A DNA stretch of 64,000 nucleotides from Staphylococcus capitis subsp. capitis (GCF_040739495.1 NZ_CP145263.1:558001-622000), one strand, 5' to 3'. Counted from the first letter of the stretch, positions 1-8,983 are shown. The notes: a model not told the origin generated them from the letters alone. Translations and numbers: made by a program.

Positions 1-1
1 T

Positions 2-367
2 GATAGACAATCTATACTTAGAATGATGACTGTAATCCAAATTTTAGGTGTCATCATAGTAAGTATGACATTAATCAATCATTGGAATTTCTGGTTATTA
101 GCGTTTGGCTTTGTAATACTTGTAGCACCTGTAACAGGTGTAGCAACACTTGGTTTCTCTATTGCAATGGATGAAAGTAAAAGTGGAAAGGGGAGTTCTT
201 CAAGTCTTCTTGGACTATTTCAAACATTATTAGGTGGACTGATGTCACCACTCGTAGGTATTAAAGGGGAAAATGATCCAACACCCTACATTATTATTAT
301 TGCTATAACTGCGGTAATTCTGATTATATTACAACTTTTAAATAGACGCGTATTTAAAAAAAGCTAA
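2..367 (+). CDS. MFS drug transporter, C-terminal part (Bcr/CflA-like), cut by window edge
   Basis: The reading frame is open to the left edge, so only the last ~121 codons are present; the ATG at 23 is internal. What is visible are the last transmembrane helices: a segment around VIIVSMTLI, one ending in GVATLGFSIA, the loop with SSSSLLGLFQTLLGGLMSPLVG, and a final helix IIIIAITAVILIILQLL followed by a basic tail. The small-residue pattern SSLLG-x-x-Q-x-x-x-GGLMSPLVG is typical of helices 10-11 of Bcr/CflA-type multidrug exporters of the major facilitator superfamily, which export drugs in exchange for protons. Substrate cannot be told. A strong terminator follows, so it is probably a separate unit from the efflux pair at 1141-3852. 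Confidence 0.75.
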   Translation, partial: DRQSILRMMTVIQILGVIIVSMTLINHWNFWLLAFGFVILVAPVTGVATLGFSIAMDESKSGKGSSSSLLGLFQTLLGGLMSPLVGIKGENDPTPYIIIIAITAVILIILQLLNRRVFKKS

Positions 368-388
368 ACCGTTTAAGATGATTTAATC

Positions 389-433
389 TAAGTCTACTTC
401 AGAGTTATAATTAACTTCGAAGTAGACTTTTTT
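389..433 (+). terminator. Rho-independent terminator
   Basis: An 11-bp stem (AAGTCTACTTC at 390-400 with GAAGTAGACTT at 419-429) is followed by a T run. It ends the MFS gene on the plus strand, shortly before the convergent TetR gene. Confidence 0.85.
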
Positions 434-457
434 CACCTTCAGTTTAGCTTTAAATGT

Positions 458-1009
458 TTACCTTTGCAGTTTAATAGTATTTGCGAGTAAGACTTCTGCT
501 ATGACTTTTGGAGACTCTACACAACCACGTCGTAACCAATCGATAATAATACCGGCTTGGCCTCCTACAGAATAAACAACAAACATGTGTTTATTCTGAA
601 TTGAGGTTTCATATCTATTCATCACCTTTTCATAACAATCTCTAGTTTCATTAATATAATCCAAAGCAATATCTTTATTAGGATGAGTAATTAATGTTGC
701 TTTATAAAAGGCTTCCCTACATTTGATATAACTTGCAACAAGTAAAAAGAATTTATACATTTTCTTTTGATCTTGCTTAATGCTATGAAAGTCATGATAA
801 AAAGAATTAAGTAAAGCTTTATATTTATCGAGATGATAATTTTGTATACGTTCTAATAAATGATATTTATCTTGAAAATGATCATAAAAAGTTGAGCGAT
901 TTACGTTACTATATGCACAAATCATTTTGATAGTAATGTCCTCAAATGGGTATTCTTCAAGTAATTCAATAAGACTTTGAATGATTTTATATTTAGCACG
1001 TTGCTTCAT
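458..1009 (-). CDS. TetR/AcrR family transcriptional regulator
   Basis: 183 aa. The N-terminal ~50 residues form a TetR helix-turn-helix: ITIKMICAYSNVNRSTFYDHF matches the usual recognition helix pattern (x-STFY-x-HF). The rest is an all-helical ligand-binding and dimerisation domain of the kind that ends in GGQAGIIIDWLRRGC. Start ATG at 1009 is preceded by AGGTGA. It is divergent from the EmrA/EmrB efflux pair, with 131 bp between the two starts, which is the usual arrangement for a repressor of an adjacent pump. The inverted repeat at 1052-1068 is a candidate operator. The ligand and regulon are inference; nothing in the sequence identifies the inducer. Confidence 0.85.
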   Translation of the reverse strand: MKQRAKYKIIQSLIELLEEYPFEDITIKMICAYSNVNRSTFYDHFQDKYHLLERIQNYHLDKYKALLNSFYHDFHSIKQDQKKMYKFFLLVASYIKCREAFYKATLITHPNKDIALDYINETRDCYEKVMNRYETSIQNKHMFVVYSVGGQAGIIIDWLRRGCVESPKVIAEVLLANTIKLQR

Positions 1010-1051
1010 TGTTTCACCTGATTAATTTTTTTATATAAGTTTTTATCCAAC

Positions 1052-1100
1052 ACAATTATAAAAATTGTTGGTGTTATTTTTAGATTCACATCTCTATAAT
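1052..1100 (+). promoter_or_regulatory. Candidate TetR operator and -10 box of the efflux operon
   Basis: ACAATT (1052-1057) and AATTGT (1063-1068) form a perfect 6-bp inverted repeat with a 5-bp spacer in the divergent promoter region. A TATAAT at 1095-1100 suits transcription toward 1141. I see no clean -35 box. Operator function is inferred from position. Confidence 0.4.
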
Positions 1101-1140
1101 AGATAAAGTGAATTTTAAAAGCAAATAGGAGGATATATTC

Positions 1141-1788
1141 ATGAAGAAAATGGTATTAGTGAATGTCATTACTATCATTGTCTTAGTAGTTATAGGTGTT
1201 CTAGCTTTCTGGTTCTGGAACAATGCGACTAGCTACGTAACTACTGACAACGCAAAAGTAGACGGAGATCAAATTAAAATCTCAAGTCCAGCTTCAGGAC
1301 AAATTAAATCTCTTGATATTAAACAAGGAGATAAACTTGATAAAGGTGATAAAGTAGCTGAAGTTTCAGCTCAAGGTGAAGGTGGTCAATCTAAAGATAT
1401 GAGCATCAAAATGCCTCAAAAAGGTACTATCGTAAAAACTGATGGTATGGAAGGGTCTATGGCTCAAGCTGGTAACCCAATCGCTTATGCATACAATTTA
1501 GATGATTTATACATTACTGCTAACGTAGATGAAAAAGACATTTCTGATGTAGAAAAAGGAAACGATGTAGACGTTGATATCGACGGTCAAAAAGCTTCTA
1601 TCAAAGGTAAAGTTGAACAAGTTGGTGAAGCAACTGCAGCTAGTTTCTCATTAATGCCTTCATCAAACAGTGACGGCAACTACACTAAAGTGTCTCAAGT
1701 AGTTCCAGTTAAAATTTCTCTAGATTCTGAACCATCTAAAAATGTTGTTCCAGGTATGAACGCTGAAGTTAAAATCCATAAAAATTAA
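1141..1788 (+). CDS. HlyD/EmrA-like membrane fusion protein
   Basis: 215 aa. One transmembrane anchor at about residues 5-25, then TTDNAKVDGDQIKISSPASG, which is the classic start of the EmrA/HlyD barrel-sandwich (lipoyl) domain, and a second half with PQKGTIVKT. It lacks the long coiled-coil hairpin of Gram-negative EmrA, as expected without an outer membrane. A beta-barrel domain follows (LDDLYITANVDEKDI, VDIDGQKASIKGKV). It lies 12 bp upstream of the EmrB-like transporter and should work with it as an extracytoplasmic adaptor. RBS AGGAGG precedes ATG 1141. Many codons in this gene look like those of well-expressed genes (GGT, GCT, CAA, AAA). The exported substrate is unknown. Confidence 0.85.
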   Translation: MKKMVLVNVITIIVLVVIGVLAFWFWNNATSYVTTDNAKVDGDQIKISSPASGQIKSLDIKQGDKLDKGDKVAEVSAQGEGGQSKDMSIKMPQKGTIVKTDGMEGSMAQAGNPIAYAYNLDDLYITANVDEKDISDVEKGNDVDVDIDGQKASIKGKVEQVGEATAASFSLMPSSNSDGNYTKVSQVVPVKISLDSEPSKNVVPGMNAEVKIHKN

Positions 1789-1800
1789 GGGGGTCATTTT

Positions 1801-3852
1801 ATGACAGCGACCTTCATTATTATTTATATTGTTATAGCGCTCATACTTATTGGTCTTATTAATGTTTTTCTTTCTAAATCTAGGAAAAAAGCAAAAGGTC
1901 AAAAAGCGGAACAACGTTCGACTAAGGATTCTAAGAATCAAAGTTATCAATCTAAATTTAAAGCAAGTGATCTAGATAAACAATCTGAGTCTAACAATGC
2001 TTCAAGTCGTGTCAGAAATCATTCTGATAATATCGAAGAAGATAAAAGAAAACATCACTTCGAATCTACTAAAGAGGGAGATCAAAGATCTTCTAATGCA
2101 ACACATTCAGAAAGTATATATGATGACTATCCTGGTTCTTTACGTCGTTCAGATCAACATGAAGAAGAAAACGTAGAGAAACACGATAATCAAAATAATC
2201 ATTCTACAGAATCAAATGAAGAATCAGATGAAGTTTTAAATCCTATTAACCCTAATTCTGTAGAAGGTAGAGTTAATGATAAGATTAAAAACCAAGAATC
2301 TAACTTCATTTTTGGTAAAGGTATTTCAAGAGGTAAGATTTTAGCTGCAATGTTATTTGGTATGTTTATTGCGATTTTAAACCAAACATTATTAAATGTG
2401 GCATTGCCTAAAATTAATACTGAATTTAATATTTCTGCATCAACTGGACAATGGTTGATGACAGGTTTCATGTTAGTCAATGGTATTTTAATTCCAATTA
2501 GTGCTTTCTTATTTAACAAATATTCGTATAGAAAATTATTTATTGTGGGCTTAGCGCTCTTTACGATTGGTTCACTTGTCTGTGCGATTTCGTTTAACTT
2601 CCCAATTATGATGGGAGGACGTGTGTTACAAGCCATTGGTGCAGGTATCTTAATGCCATTAGGTTCTAACGTTATTGTAACGATTTTCCCACCTGAAAAA
2701 CGTGGTGTCGCAATGGGTACAATGGGAATAGCTATGATCTTAGCGCCAGCCATTGGTCCAACACTATCAGGTTATATCGTTCAAAACTATCATTGGAACG
2801 TCATGTTCTACGGTATGTTCTTTATCGGTTTAGTAGCAATTATTGTAGGTATGTTTTGGTTTAAACTTTACCAACGTACCACAAATCCTAAAGCCGATAT
2901 ACCAGGAATTATCTATAGTACAATAGGTTTCGGTGCTTTATTATACGGTTTCTCTGAAGCTGGTAATAAAGGCTGGGGTTCGACTGAAATTGTAACAATG
3001 TTTGTTATTGGTATTATCTTCATTGTTCTATTTGTAATTAGAGAGTTAAGAATGAAGGCTCCAATGTTAAATCTTGAAGTATTAAAATATCCAACATATA
3101 CACTTACAACAGTTATCAATATGATTGTAATGATGAGTTTATATGGCGGTATGATTTTACTTCCTTTATATTTACAAGATTTACGTGGCTTCTCAGCATT
3201 AGACTCAGGCTTACTCATGCTTCCGGGTGCCTTAGTCATGGGTGCTTTAGGTCCTATAGCTGGTAAGCTATTAGATACTATAGGTATTAAACCTTTAGCA
3301 ATCTTTGGTATCGGTATTATGACTTATGCTACATGGGAATTAAGTAAATTGAACTTAGAAACGCCATATCTTCATATTATGGGCATATATGTATTGCGTT
3401 CGTTCGGTATGGCATTTATTATGATGCCTATTATGACAGCAGGTATGAATGCTTTACCTGCACGATTGATCTCACATGGTAACGCATTTTTTAATACAAT
3501 GAGACAATTAGCAGGTTCTATCGGTACAGCTATATTGGTAACAGTAATGACGACTCAACAAACCAATCATGTTGCAGCATTCGGGGATGAATTAGATAAA
3601 ACCAATCCTGTTATCCAAGATCATATGCGTGAATTAGCACAACAATATGGTGGCGAATCAGGTGCATTAAAAGTGTTATTACAATATGTTAATAAACTTG
3701 CATCTGTTGAAGGTGTTAATGATGCATTTATCATTGCTACTGTTATTAGTGCTATCGCATTAATCTTAAGCTTATTCTTACAAAGTAAGAAAAAAGCAGA
3801 AGCGTCAGCTAAAAAAGCTAACGCAGAAGATAAAACAGCTCACCAAGAGTAA
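1801..3852 (+). CDS. EmrB/QacA family (DHA2) MFS transporter with extra N-terminal helix and linker
   Basis: 683 aa, much longer than the usual 450-520. The QacA-like core starts near residue 173 (SRGKILAAMLFGMFIAILNQ) and carries the DHA2 signature helices: NVALPKINTEF, then QWLMTGFMLVNGILIP, GRVLQAIGAGILMPL and the motif C region AMILAPAIGPTLSGYI. In front of it are a separate hydrophobic helix (about residues 4-25), a basic patch KSRKKAKGQK and a polar Ser/Glu/Asn/His-rich linker of roughly 140 residues. Because the core N-terminus is cytoplasmic, the first helix should be N-out/C-in, giving about 15 helices. The gene follows the EmrA-like gene by 12 bp with RBS GGGGG. The substrate is unknown. 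Confidence 0.88.
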   Translation: MTATFIIIYIVIALILIGLINVFLSKSRKKAKGQKAEQRSTKDSKNQSYQSKFKASDLDKQSESNNASSRVRNHSDNIEEDKRKHHFESTKEGDQRSSNATHSESIYDDYPGSLRRSDQHEEENVEKHDNQNNHSTESNEESDEVLNPINPNSVEGRVNDKIKNQESNFIFGKGISRGKILAAMLFGMFIAILNQTLLNVALPKINTEFNISASTGQWLMTGFMLVNGILIPISAFLFNKYSYRKLFIVGLALFTIGSLVCAISFNFPIMMGGRVLQAIGAGILMPLGSNVIVTIFPPEKRGVAMGTMGIAMILAPAIGPTLSGYIVQNYHWNVMFYGMFFIGLVAIIVGMFWFKLYQRTTNPKADIPGIIYSTIGFGALLYGFSEAGNKGWGSTEIVTMFVIGIIFIVLFVIRELRMKAPMLNLEVLKYPTYTLTTVINMIVMMSLYGGMILLPLYLQDLRGFSALDSGLLMLPGALVMGALGPIAGKLLDTIGIKPLAIFGIGIMTYATWELSKLNLETPYLHIMGIYVLRSFGMAFIMMPIMTAGMNALPARLISHGNAFFNTMRQLAGSIGTAILVTVMTTQQTNHVAAFGDELDKTNPVIQDHMRELAQQYGGESGALKVLLQYVNKLASVEGVNDAFIIATVISAIALILSLFLQSKKKAEASAKKANAEDKTAHQE

Positions 3853-3891
3853 AAACTAATTAAGAGATAAAAATGTGTTGTGGGGACACTT

Positions 3892-3947
3892 AGAGCCACT
3901 TACAATCGGAAGATTGTTAGTGGCTCTTATGCATGCGCGAGAGCGCA
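3892..3947 (+). other. Two GNRA-capped hairpins downstream of the efflux operon
   Basis: The arm 3892-3907 (AGAGCCACTTACAATC) pairs with 3912-3927 with one mismatch over 16 bp and is closed by GGAA. It is followed by TGCGC-GAGA-GCGCA at 3934-3947. Both loops fit GNRA. There is no T run here, so this is not the terminator, which follows at 3977. It could be a structured 3' UTR or part of a small RNA. Confidence 0.5.
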
Positions 3948-3976
3948 GGAGAACGGATTAAATTATTAACACGAAT

Positions 3977-4022
3977 AAAAGGCCAATCCTTAACTTGATT
4001 AAAAGTTATGGATTGGCCTTTT
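3977..4022. terminator. Bidirectional Rho-independent terminator
   Basis: AAAAGGCCAATCC (3977-3989) pairs with GGATTGGCCTTTT (4010-4022), with A and T runs at the two ends. It sits between the convergent efflux operon and the membrane protein gene at 4026-4664. Confidence 0.88.
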
Positions 4023-4025
4023 GCA

Positions 4026-4664
4026 TTATCTTATACGTGCTAGTCGATTACGGAAGAATAAACTAATGAATAAGAGTGCAATACTACAAGCAAGTAAAAT
4101 GAGTGCATTATGTATTGCATCAGCTTCATTAATTACTTGGTCTGGAGAAACAGTTAGATAATATTGTTTGAGTGATTCAGAAATTTTTTGCGCAATCGTA
4201 TGAATAATATAGCTAAAATACAAAGTAATCAGTAACATGCCAGCTAGGATAAGTAAATTAAAAATCTTCAATAATGTTCTATTAAGAATAATTGTAATTA
4301 CTGTAATAAACATGCTAACTAAACAAAGAATAAAGAATATATTAAACACCATTATGAGGTTGTCTATAGATTTTTGTAAGTCATCCATATTGCCCAAATT
4401 AATATTTAAATTACCAATTTTAGTTAGAGTATCTTGGAAGTTTTGAATTTCATGGAAATTAATTGTTTTATTTGCAAAAGCAAGGTTAAAAATAGGTTGT
4501 TTCAACATACTATAACCTGTTATAGCAGTTAAAATGAGTATGATCAGATGGATGATAATACTAACCCATGAACGCTTTTTCTTCCCATATCTTTTGCCTC
4601 GGTGTATTTCTTGCTCATGAAATTGAGCGTTGAAGTTACTTAGATTTTGATTAGGTTCAGACAC
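4026..4664 (-). CDS. Four-helix membrane protein of unknown function
   Basis: 212 aa. I do not recognise a family. A polar, basic N-terminus (HEQEIHRGKRYGKKKRS) of about 30 residues precedes four hydrophobic helices: WVSIIIHLIILILTAITGY, LIMVFNIFFILCLVSMFIT, LLILAGMLLITLYFSYII and ALILLACSIALLFISLFF. Between helices 1 and 2 is an ~40-residue, probably extracellular region containing NLNINLGNMDDLQKSIDNL. The start is GTG at 4664, chosen because AAAGGAGG lies 7 bases upstream. It is monocistronic and convergent with the efflux operon. It may be staphylococcus-specific. Confidence 0.7.
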   Translation of the reverse strand: MSEPNQNLSNFNAQFHEQEIHRGKRYGKKKRSWVSIIIHLIILILTAITGYSMLKQPIFNLAFANKTINFHEIQNFQDTLTKIGNLNINLGNMDDLQKSIDNLIMVFNIFFILCLVSMFITVITIILNRTLLKIFNLLILAGMLLITLYFSYIIHTIAQKISESLKQYYLTVSPDQVINEADAIHNALILLACSIALLFISLFFRNRLARIR

Positions 4665-4881
4665 TAAGATGCCTCCTTTAATTTTGCTGTCCTATATTTA
4701 TCATTTTCACTTTATGTTTGTTATAATTGGCTTTATTCAAGACATATACGCGCACACATAAAGTGGTTTAAGATTCATCTAACTCATATAATATTATATC
4801 TTTTTTAGAAAAATGAATATAGCACTTTAAACAAATTGTTTTATAAATTTAAAATTTGAAAAGAGGTAGGTCTAGCAAGCT

Positions 4882-5781
4882 ATGAAAAATCGTTTAATGA
4901 ATAGAGTAGTCAATAAATATATACTTCATAACAGATCAATATTTTTCGAAAATGACGATGAGGTAGAGCAATTTTTAGAAAAAAGAAGAGACGAAAATAG
5001 TAAAAAACATAAACAACCCTCATCATTAAATGTAAAAGCAAATCTTGATAAATTATCTTTAGGGGATATGCAAGTATTCAGATTTAATTTCAGACATGAG
5101 TCTAATAATAAAATTCTGTATTTACATGGGGGATACAATACATTGCAACCCTCACCATTCCACTGGAGATTGTTAGATAAATTAGCATTAAATACATTAC
5201 ATGAAGTTGTGCTACCTATCTATCCTAAGGCGCCGGAATTTCACCTAGAAGATACATACAACGCGATTAAGGAAGTTTATGATGAATTAGTAGCTGAAGT
5301 TGGTGTTGATCATATCGTCCTCATGGGAGACGGTTCAGGTGGCGGATTAGCTATGCGATTTGTACAATCCTTAATTGAGGAAAATGAACCTGTTCCAAGT
5401 AAACTATTCTTAATTTCACCACTTTTAGATGCGACACTATCAAATAAAATGATTACCGAAGACTTAGAAGACGAAGATATATTAGTAAGTCGATTTGGTG
5501 TGAATGAACTTATGAAAGTATGGTCTAATGGTCTACCATTAACGGATAAACGTGTTTCACCACTCTATGGTGAGCTAAGAGGATTACCTCCTGTATACAT
5601 GTATGGAGGAGGTAAGGAAATACAAAATCCTGATATGAAAGAGCTCGCACGTTTACTAGAAGGCTATGGACAATTTGTTGAGTTTAATGAATATCCAAAA
5701 ATGGTGCATGATTTTCCATTATATCCAATAAGACAATCACATAAAGTCATCAAACAAATTACGAAGGCTATTCGGAAATAA
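4882..5781 (+). CDS. Alpha/beta hydrolase, HSL-type esterase
   Basis: 299 aa. It has the hormone-sensitive-lipase family landmarks: LHGGY (residues 81-85) as the oxyanion-hole HGG motif, and GDGSGGG (149-155), in which Ser152 is the predicted nucleophile, equivalent to GDSAGG. HDFP near the C-terminus supplies the catalytic His and an Asp in the preceding block would complete the triad. There is no signal peptide, so it is cytoplasmic. The first ~60 residues are charged and form the usual cap region. It should hydrolyse short-chain esters; the natural substrate is unknown. ATG 4882 has AGAGGTAGG upstream. It is a single-gene unit ended by a strong terminator. Confidence 0.85.
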   Translation: MKNRLMNRVVNKYILHNRSIFFENDDEVEQFLEKRRDENSKKHKQPSSLNVKANLDKLSLGDMQVFRFNFRHESNNKILYLHGGYNTLQPSPFHWRLLDKLALNTLHEVVLPIYPKAPEFHLEDTYNAIKEVYDELVAEVGVDHIVLMGDGSGGGLAMRFVQSLIEENEPVPSKLFLISPLLDATLSNKMITEDLEDEDILVSRFGVNELMKVWSNGLPLTDKRVSPLYGELRGLPPVYMYGGGKEIQNPDMKELARLLEGYGQFVEFNEYPKMVHDFPLYPIRQSHKVIKQITKAIRK

Positions 5782-5830
5782 AGAACAAGGACTTTGGTTA
5801 AATCAAACTACCAAAGTCCTTGTTCTTTAT
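5782..5830. terminator. Bidirectional Rho-independent terminator
   Basis: A 16-bp stem of AGAACAAGGACTTTGG (5782-5797) with its complement at 5811-5826 separates the esterase gene from the convergent gene at 5833-6225. Confidence 0.85.
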
Positions 5831-5832
5831 GG

Positions 5833-6225
5833 TTATTCTATTATCGAATTAATATGTGTGACAATAAAATTTTGTCCCTTTAAATAGTAAAAAGATGCCA
5901 TAAAATCATCAAATTGACGTGGTATGTCAGTAAAATTACTAAAAGTAAATTTCTTTTCTAAGTTTTGATCTTGAACATATTTTTCAAAATTATTATATTG
6001 AATAAGAAATTCTTCATCGATTTGGTTCTCATCAATAAGCGTAAATATTTCATCAATCGAAAACTTTTGTCCTTGTAAATAACTCATATGAATTGCTCGT
6101 TTAAAAAGTTGAGATGCAGGCCCATTAATGACTAATTCTTTCTGATTGTTTAACTCACTCAACTCAAATTTAACGTCTTCTTTCAAATCTATAAGCTCGT
6201 TTTTTATACGTTTCCTAGTAGGCAT
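5833..6225 (-). CDS. Conserved small cytoplasmic protein, function unknown
   Basis: 130 aa, soluble, acidic and probably all-helical; no family recognised. It begins PTRKRIKNELIDLKEDVKFE and contains several amphipathic stretches, with no Cys-rich or nucleotide-binding motif. It is translationally linked to the thioesterase-like gene upstream: the gap is 2 bp, and its RBS (AAAGGAGAA) lies inside the end of that gene. The pair should be co-transcribed. Co-occurrence with a thioesterase hints at a shared acyl-CoA related role, but this is only context. Confidence 0.7.
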   Translation of the reverse strand: MPTRKRIKNELIDLKEDVKFELSELNNQKELVINGPASQLFKRAIHMSYLQGQKFSIDEIFTLIDENQIDEEFLIQYNNFEKYVQDQNLEKKFTFSNFTDIPRQFDDFMASFYYLKGQNFIVTHINSIIE

Positions 6226-6227
6226 AA

Positions 6228-6704
6228 CTATTCTCCTTTCTTAGGTATACCAATACGATGTCCTAGTTGTTTAGGCCACTCAATTTTTTCCTGTTCTAAA
6301 TCATAAGCTTCTATAAATTCCATATATTTCTCAGGAAATGGTGCAGAGCGCCGTTGATTCTTGTCGATACCCATCATTATTACTTCATTTGTAGCAGCTA
6401 TAGTTCCATCTTCATGCAACATTCTTAAAAATAAGTGCGTACGTTTATAATCATAGTCGTAAAGGTATAATTCTACAGTGAATGACTGATCAAGAGACAG
6501 TTCTGCTAAATATGTAGTATGTGCTTCTATTGTAAATACTGTATATTGACTTTCTTCTCTTTCTTTAAGAGATAGCCCATGACTATAATTAAACTCATTA
6601 ATTACATCGCTAAAAATTACATTATAATATGCATCATGCATATGGTTATTATTATCAATCAAATCTTCAGTTACTTTTCGTGTTACAGTAAATGTTTTAG
6701 ACAT
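6228..6704 (-). CDS. Hot-dog fold acyl-CoA thioesterase family protein
   Basis: 158 aa, the usual size for a single hot-dog domain. The N-terminal part has TRKVTEDLIDNNNHMHDAYY, matching the 4HBT pattern (V-x-x-x-D-x-N-x-HM-N-N/D-A-x-Y) where the thioesterase active-site loop and long central helix (NVIFSDVINEF) begin. A region of beta strands follows (FTIEAHTTYLAEL, FTVELYLYDYDYKRTHLFLRM, GTIAATNEVIMMGID). It probably cleaves an acyl-CoA or related thioester in the cytoplasm; the substrate is unknown. It is the first gene of a two-gene unit. ATG 6704 is preceded by AAGGGGGA. It is divergent from corA with ~107 bp between starts. Confidence 0.78.
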   Translation of the reverse strand: MSKTFTVTRKVTEDLIDNNNHMHDAYYNVIFSDVINEFNYSHGLSLKEREESQYTVFTIEAHTTYLAELSLDQSFTVELYLYDYDYKRTHLFLRMLHEDGTIAATNEVIMMGIDKNQRRSAPFPEKYMEFIEAYDLEQEKIEWPKQLGHRIGIPKKGE

Positions 6705-6811
6705 CTCTTATCCCCCTTGAATATAACTCTATCTTACTAAATTAAATTAACACATACACGTGATTGATTTCATGATAGAATGTAACTGAGATAATTGGAG
6801 GGGGAAGTAAG

Positions 6812-7759
6812 ATGACAATGACCGTAAGATATCAATCTTTAACACAACCTCTTACGGAAGTATCAAATATTCAAGACGTCCCTAGTGATGCGACAATTAT
6901 TTGGTATGATTTTGAAAATGCTTCAAATAAAGAAAATGAATTTCTAAGAAATAAATTCGATTTTAACTATTTAGAAATTGATGATGCTATTACAGGTATA
7001 CCACGAGTTAAATACAAAGAATATAAAGAATATCAATATATGATTTTTCACAGTATTATTGATAAAGATTATTCACCCATCGCATTAAATGTATTTCTTC
7101 AAAATAATATACTTGTCACGTATCATCATAAACCTTTTCAATCTTTAAAGAGGGTCGCCGAATATAATGCTGAAAACCATGATTCAGAATTAGATTGCGC
7201 GGATATAGTGATACATATACTTGATAGTATGGTAGATAAATATTTCGATTTCGTATATGGTATTGAAGATAAAGTTTATAATTTTGAAGCTCGTCATGTT
7301 GATGATCGCTATAGTAAGAATGTGATGGAAAACGTTTTTCAGTTACGTTCAGATTTGATTAAAATTAAACGAGTTATGTTTCCAATGCAAGAAGTTGTTG
7401 ATACGATTAAGAGTGAAGGTAATATCATTAAAGATGCTAAACACTCAATGTACATTCAACATATTGATGACCACCTTATTAAACAGAGGAATGTCATTAG
7501 AACAGCTCAAGAAATGACAAATGAAATTCGAGAAAATTATGAGTCATTCACCTCATTTAGAATGAATAGTATTATGCAAATACTCACACTTGTATCGGTT
7601 ATTTTCTCACCTTTAACATTTATAGCTGGTGTTTATGGAATGAACTTTGATTATATGCCAGAGTTAAAATGGCATTATGCTTATTTTATATGTTTAGGCG
7701 TAATGCTTGTGATAACAATTGTTTTAGTCATCTTTTTCAAAAGGAAAAAATGGTTCTAA
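6812..7759 (+). CDS. corA: CorA-type magnesium/divalent cation transporter
   Basis: 315 aa, family length. A large N-terminal cytoplasmic alpha/beta domain is followed by a long helix (about residues 140-255), then two C-terminal transmembrane helices. The first ends in the invariant signature YGMNF (GMN at about 276-278), and the short periplasmic-type loop is MPEL as in many CorA proteins. The C-terminus is basic (FFKRKKWF). It forms pentameric channels for Mg2+ (or Co2+/Ni2+). RBS GGAGGGGG precedes ATG 6812. It is followed by fni with a 45-bp gap and may be co-transcribed, although the functions are unrelated. No Mg-responsive leader was seen in the short upstream region. Confidence 0.92.
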   Translation: MTMTVRYQSLTQPLTEVSNIQDVPSDATIIWYDFENASNKENEFLRNKFDFNYLEIDDAITGIPRVKYKEYKEYQYMIFHSIIDKDYSPIALNVFLQNNILVTYHHKPFQSLKRVAEYNAENHDSELDCADIVIHILDSMVDKYFDFVYGIEDKVYNFEARHVDDRYSKNVMENVFQLRSDLIKIKRVMFPMQEVVDTIKSEGNIIKDAKHSMYIQHIDDHLIKQRNVIRTAQEMTNEIRENYESFTSFRMNSIMQILTLVSVIFSPLTFIAGVYGMNFDYMPELKWHYAYFICLGVMLVITIVLVIFFKRKKWF

Positions 7760-7804
7760 AACTTTAACAAAAATATTTGAATTTAAACAAAGGAAGGTAT
7801 TTCA

Positions 7805-8854
7805 ATGAGTGATTCACTGAGAGAACAAAGAAAAAATGAACATGTAGAAATTGCTATGTCTCAACATGATGCGCATCAATCTGATTTTGATAAATTAAGA
7901 TTTGTTCATCATTCCATTCCTAGCATTAATGTCGATCAAGTTGATTTAACAAGTCATACTTCTCACTTTGATATGCAATCCCCAGTGTATATTAATGCGA
8001 TGACGGGCGGCAGTGATTGGACGAAGCAAATTAACGAAAAGTTAGCAGTAGTCGCTAGAGAAACTGGACTAGCAATGGCGGTGGGATCTACACATGCTGC
8101 TTTAAGAAACCCTAAAATGGCAGATACATTTAACATTGTAAGACAGACTAATCCTGAGGGTATGATATTTAGTAATGTTGGTGCAGATGTGCCTGTTGAA
8201 AAGGCGTTACAATCAGTTGAATTACTTGAGGCACAGGCATTACAAATTCATGTGAATTCACCACAAGAATTGGTTATGCCAGAAGGTAACCGTGAATTTG
8301 TAACTTGGATGGATAATATAGAAGCTATTGTGAATCGCGTGGATGTACCAGTAATTGTTAAAGAAGTTGGGTTTGGTATGAGTAAAGAGACCTTTAAGTC
8401 TTTAGCTGAAATTGGCGTTCAATATGTAGATGTAAGTGGTCGTGGTGGAACGAATTTTGTTGATATAGAAAATGAACGTCGTTCAAATAAAGATATGGAT
8501 TACTTAACCCAATGGGGGCAATCGACAGTTGAATCTCTACTTGAAAGTACAGATTATCAAGATAAATTAAATGTATTTGCAAGTGGTGGGTTACGTACAC
8601 CTTTAGATGCAGTAAAAAGTTTAGCCTTAGGTGCTAAAGCTGTTGGTATGTCTAGACCATTTTTAAATCAAGTAGAGCAATCAGGTATTACTAATACGAT
8701 TGAATATGTAGAATCTTTCTTAAATCATATGAAAAAAATTATGACGATGTTAGATGCTAAAGATATTGATTCACTTACTCACAAAGATATTGTATTTAGT
8801 CCTAAACTACTTTCTTGGATTGAACAACGTGGCTTAGATATTCACAGAGGCTAA
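7805..8854 (+). CDS. fni: Isopentenyl-diphosphate delta-isomerase, type 2 (FMN-dependent)
   Basis: 349 aa, the normal size. It interconverts isopentenyl and dimethylallyl diphosphate in the mevalonate pathway, using reduced FMN. Features seen: the N-terminal [13 protein letters not shown], the strand INAMTGG that binds [56 protein letters not shown] and the phosphate-binding [20 protein letters not shown] near the C-terminus. These match the TIM-barrel type 2 enzyme of staphylococci and streptococci rather than the Nudix-type enzyme. RBS AAGGAAGG precedes ATG 7805. A strong terminator follows. Confidence 0.95.
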   Translation: MSDSLREQRKNEHVEIAMSQHDAHQSDFDKLRFVHHSIPSINVDQVDLTSHTSHFDMQSPVYINAMTGGSDWTKQINEKLAVVARETGLAMAVGSTHAALRNPKMADTFNIVRQTNPEGMIFSNVGADVPVEKALQSVELLEAQALQIHVNSPQELVMPEGNREFVTWMDNIEAIVNRVDVPVIVKEVGFGMSKETFKSLAEIGVQYVDVSGRGGTNFVDIENERRSNKDMDYLTQWGQSTVESLLESTDYQDKLNVFASGGLRTPLDAVKSLALGAKAVGMSRPFLNQVEQSGITNTIEYVESFLNHMKKIMTMLDAKDIDSLTHKDIVFSPKLLSWIEQRGLDIHRG

Positions 8855-8888
8855 AGTTTAATATATAAAATGTACGAAAGTATAAATT

Positions 8889-8936
8889 AAAGGCTGAAAG
8901 AAGGCTTCATTACGAAGCTTTCTTTCAGCCTTTTTT
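8889..8936. terminator. Rho-independent terminator
   Basis: AAGGCTGAAAGAAGGCTTC pairs with the complementary arm GAAGCTTTCTTTCAGCC up to 8930, followed by six T. It ends fni and may serve the convergent gltS. Confidence 0.88.
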
Positions 8937-8983
8937 AGTTTAATTATATGCATGATTGTTTTAATGCTATTAGACGTTACGTA

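Noticed and set aside
2199..2753. Long minus-strand reading frame opposite the EmrB-like gene
   Set aside because: It is antisense to a strongly supported gene, has low-complexity Pro/Ile-rich content and no RBS.
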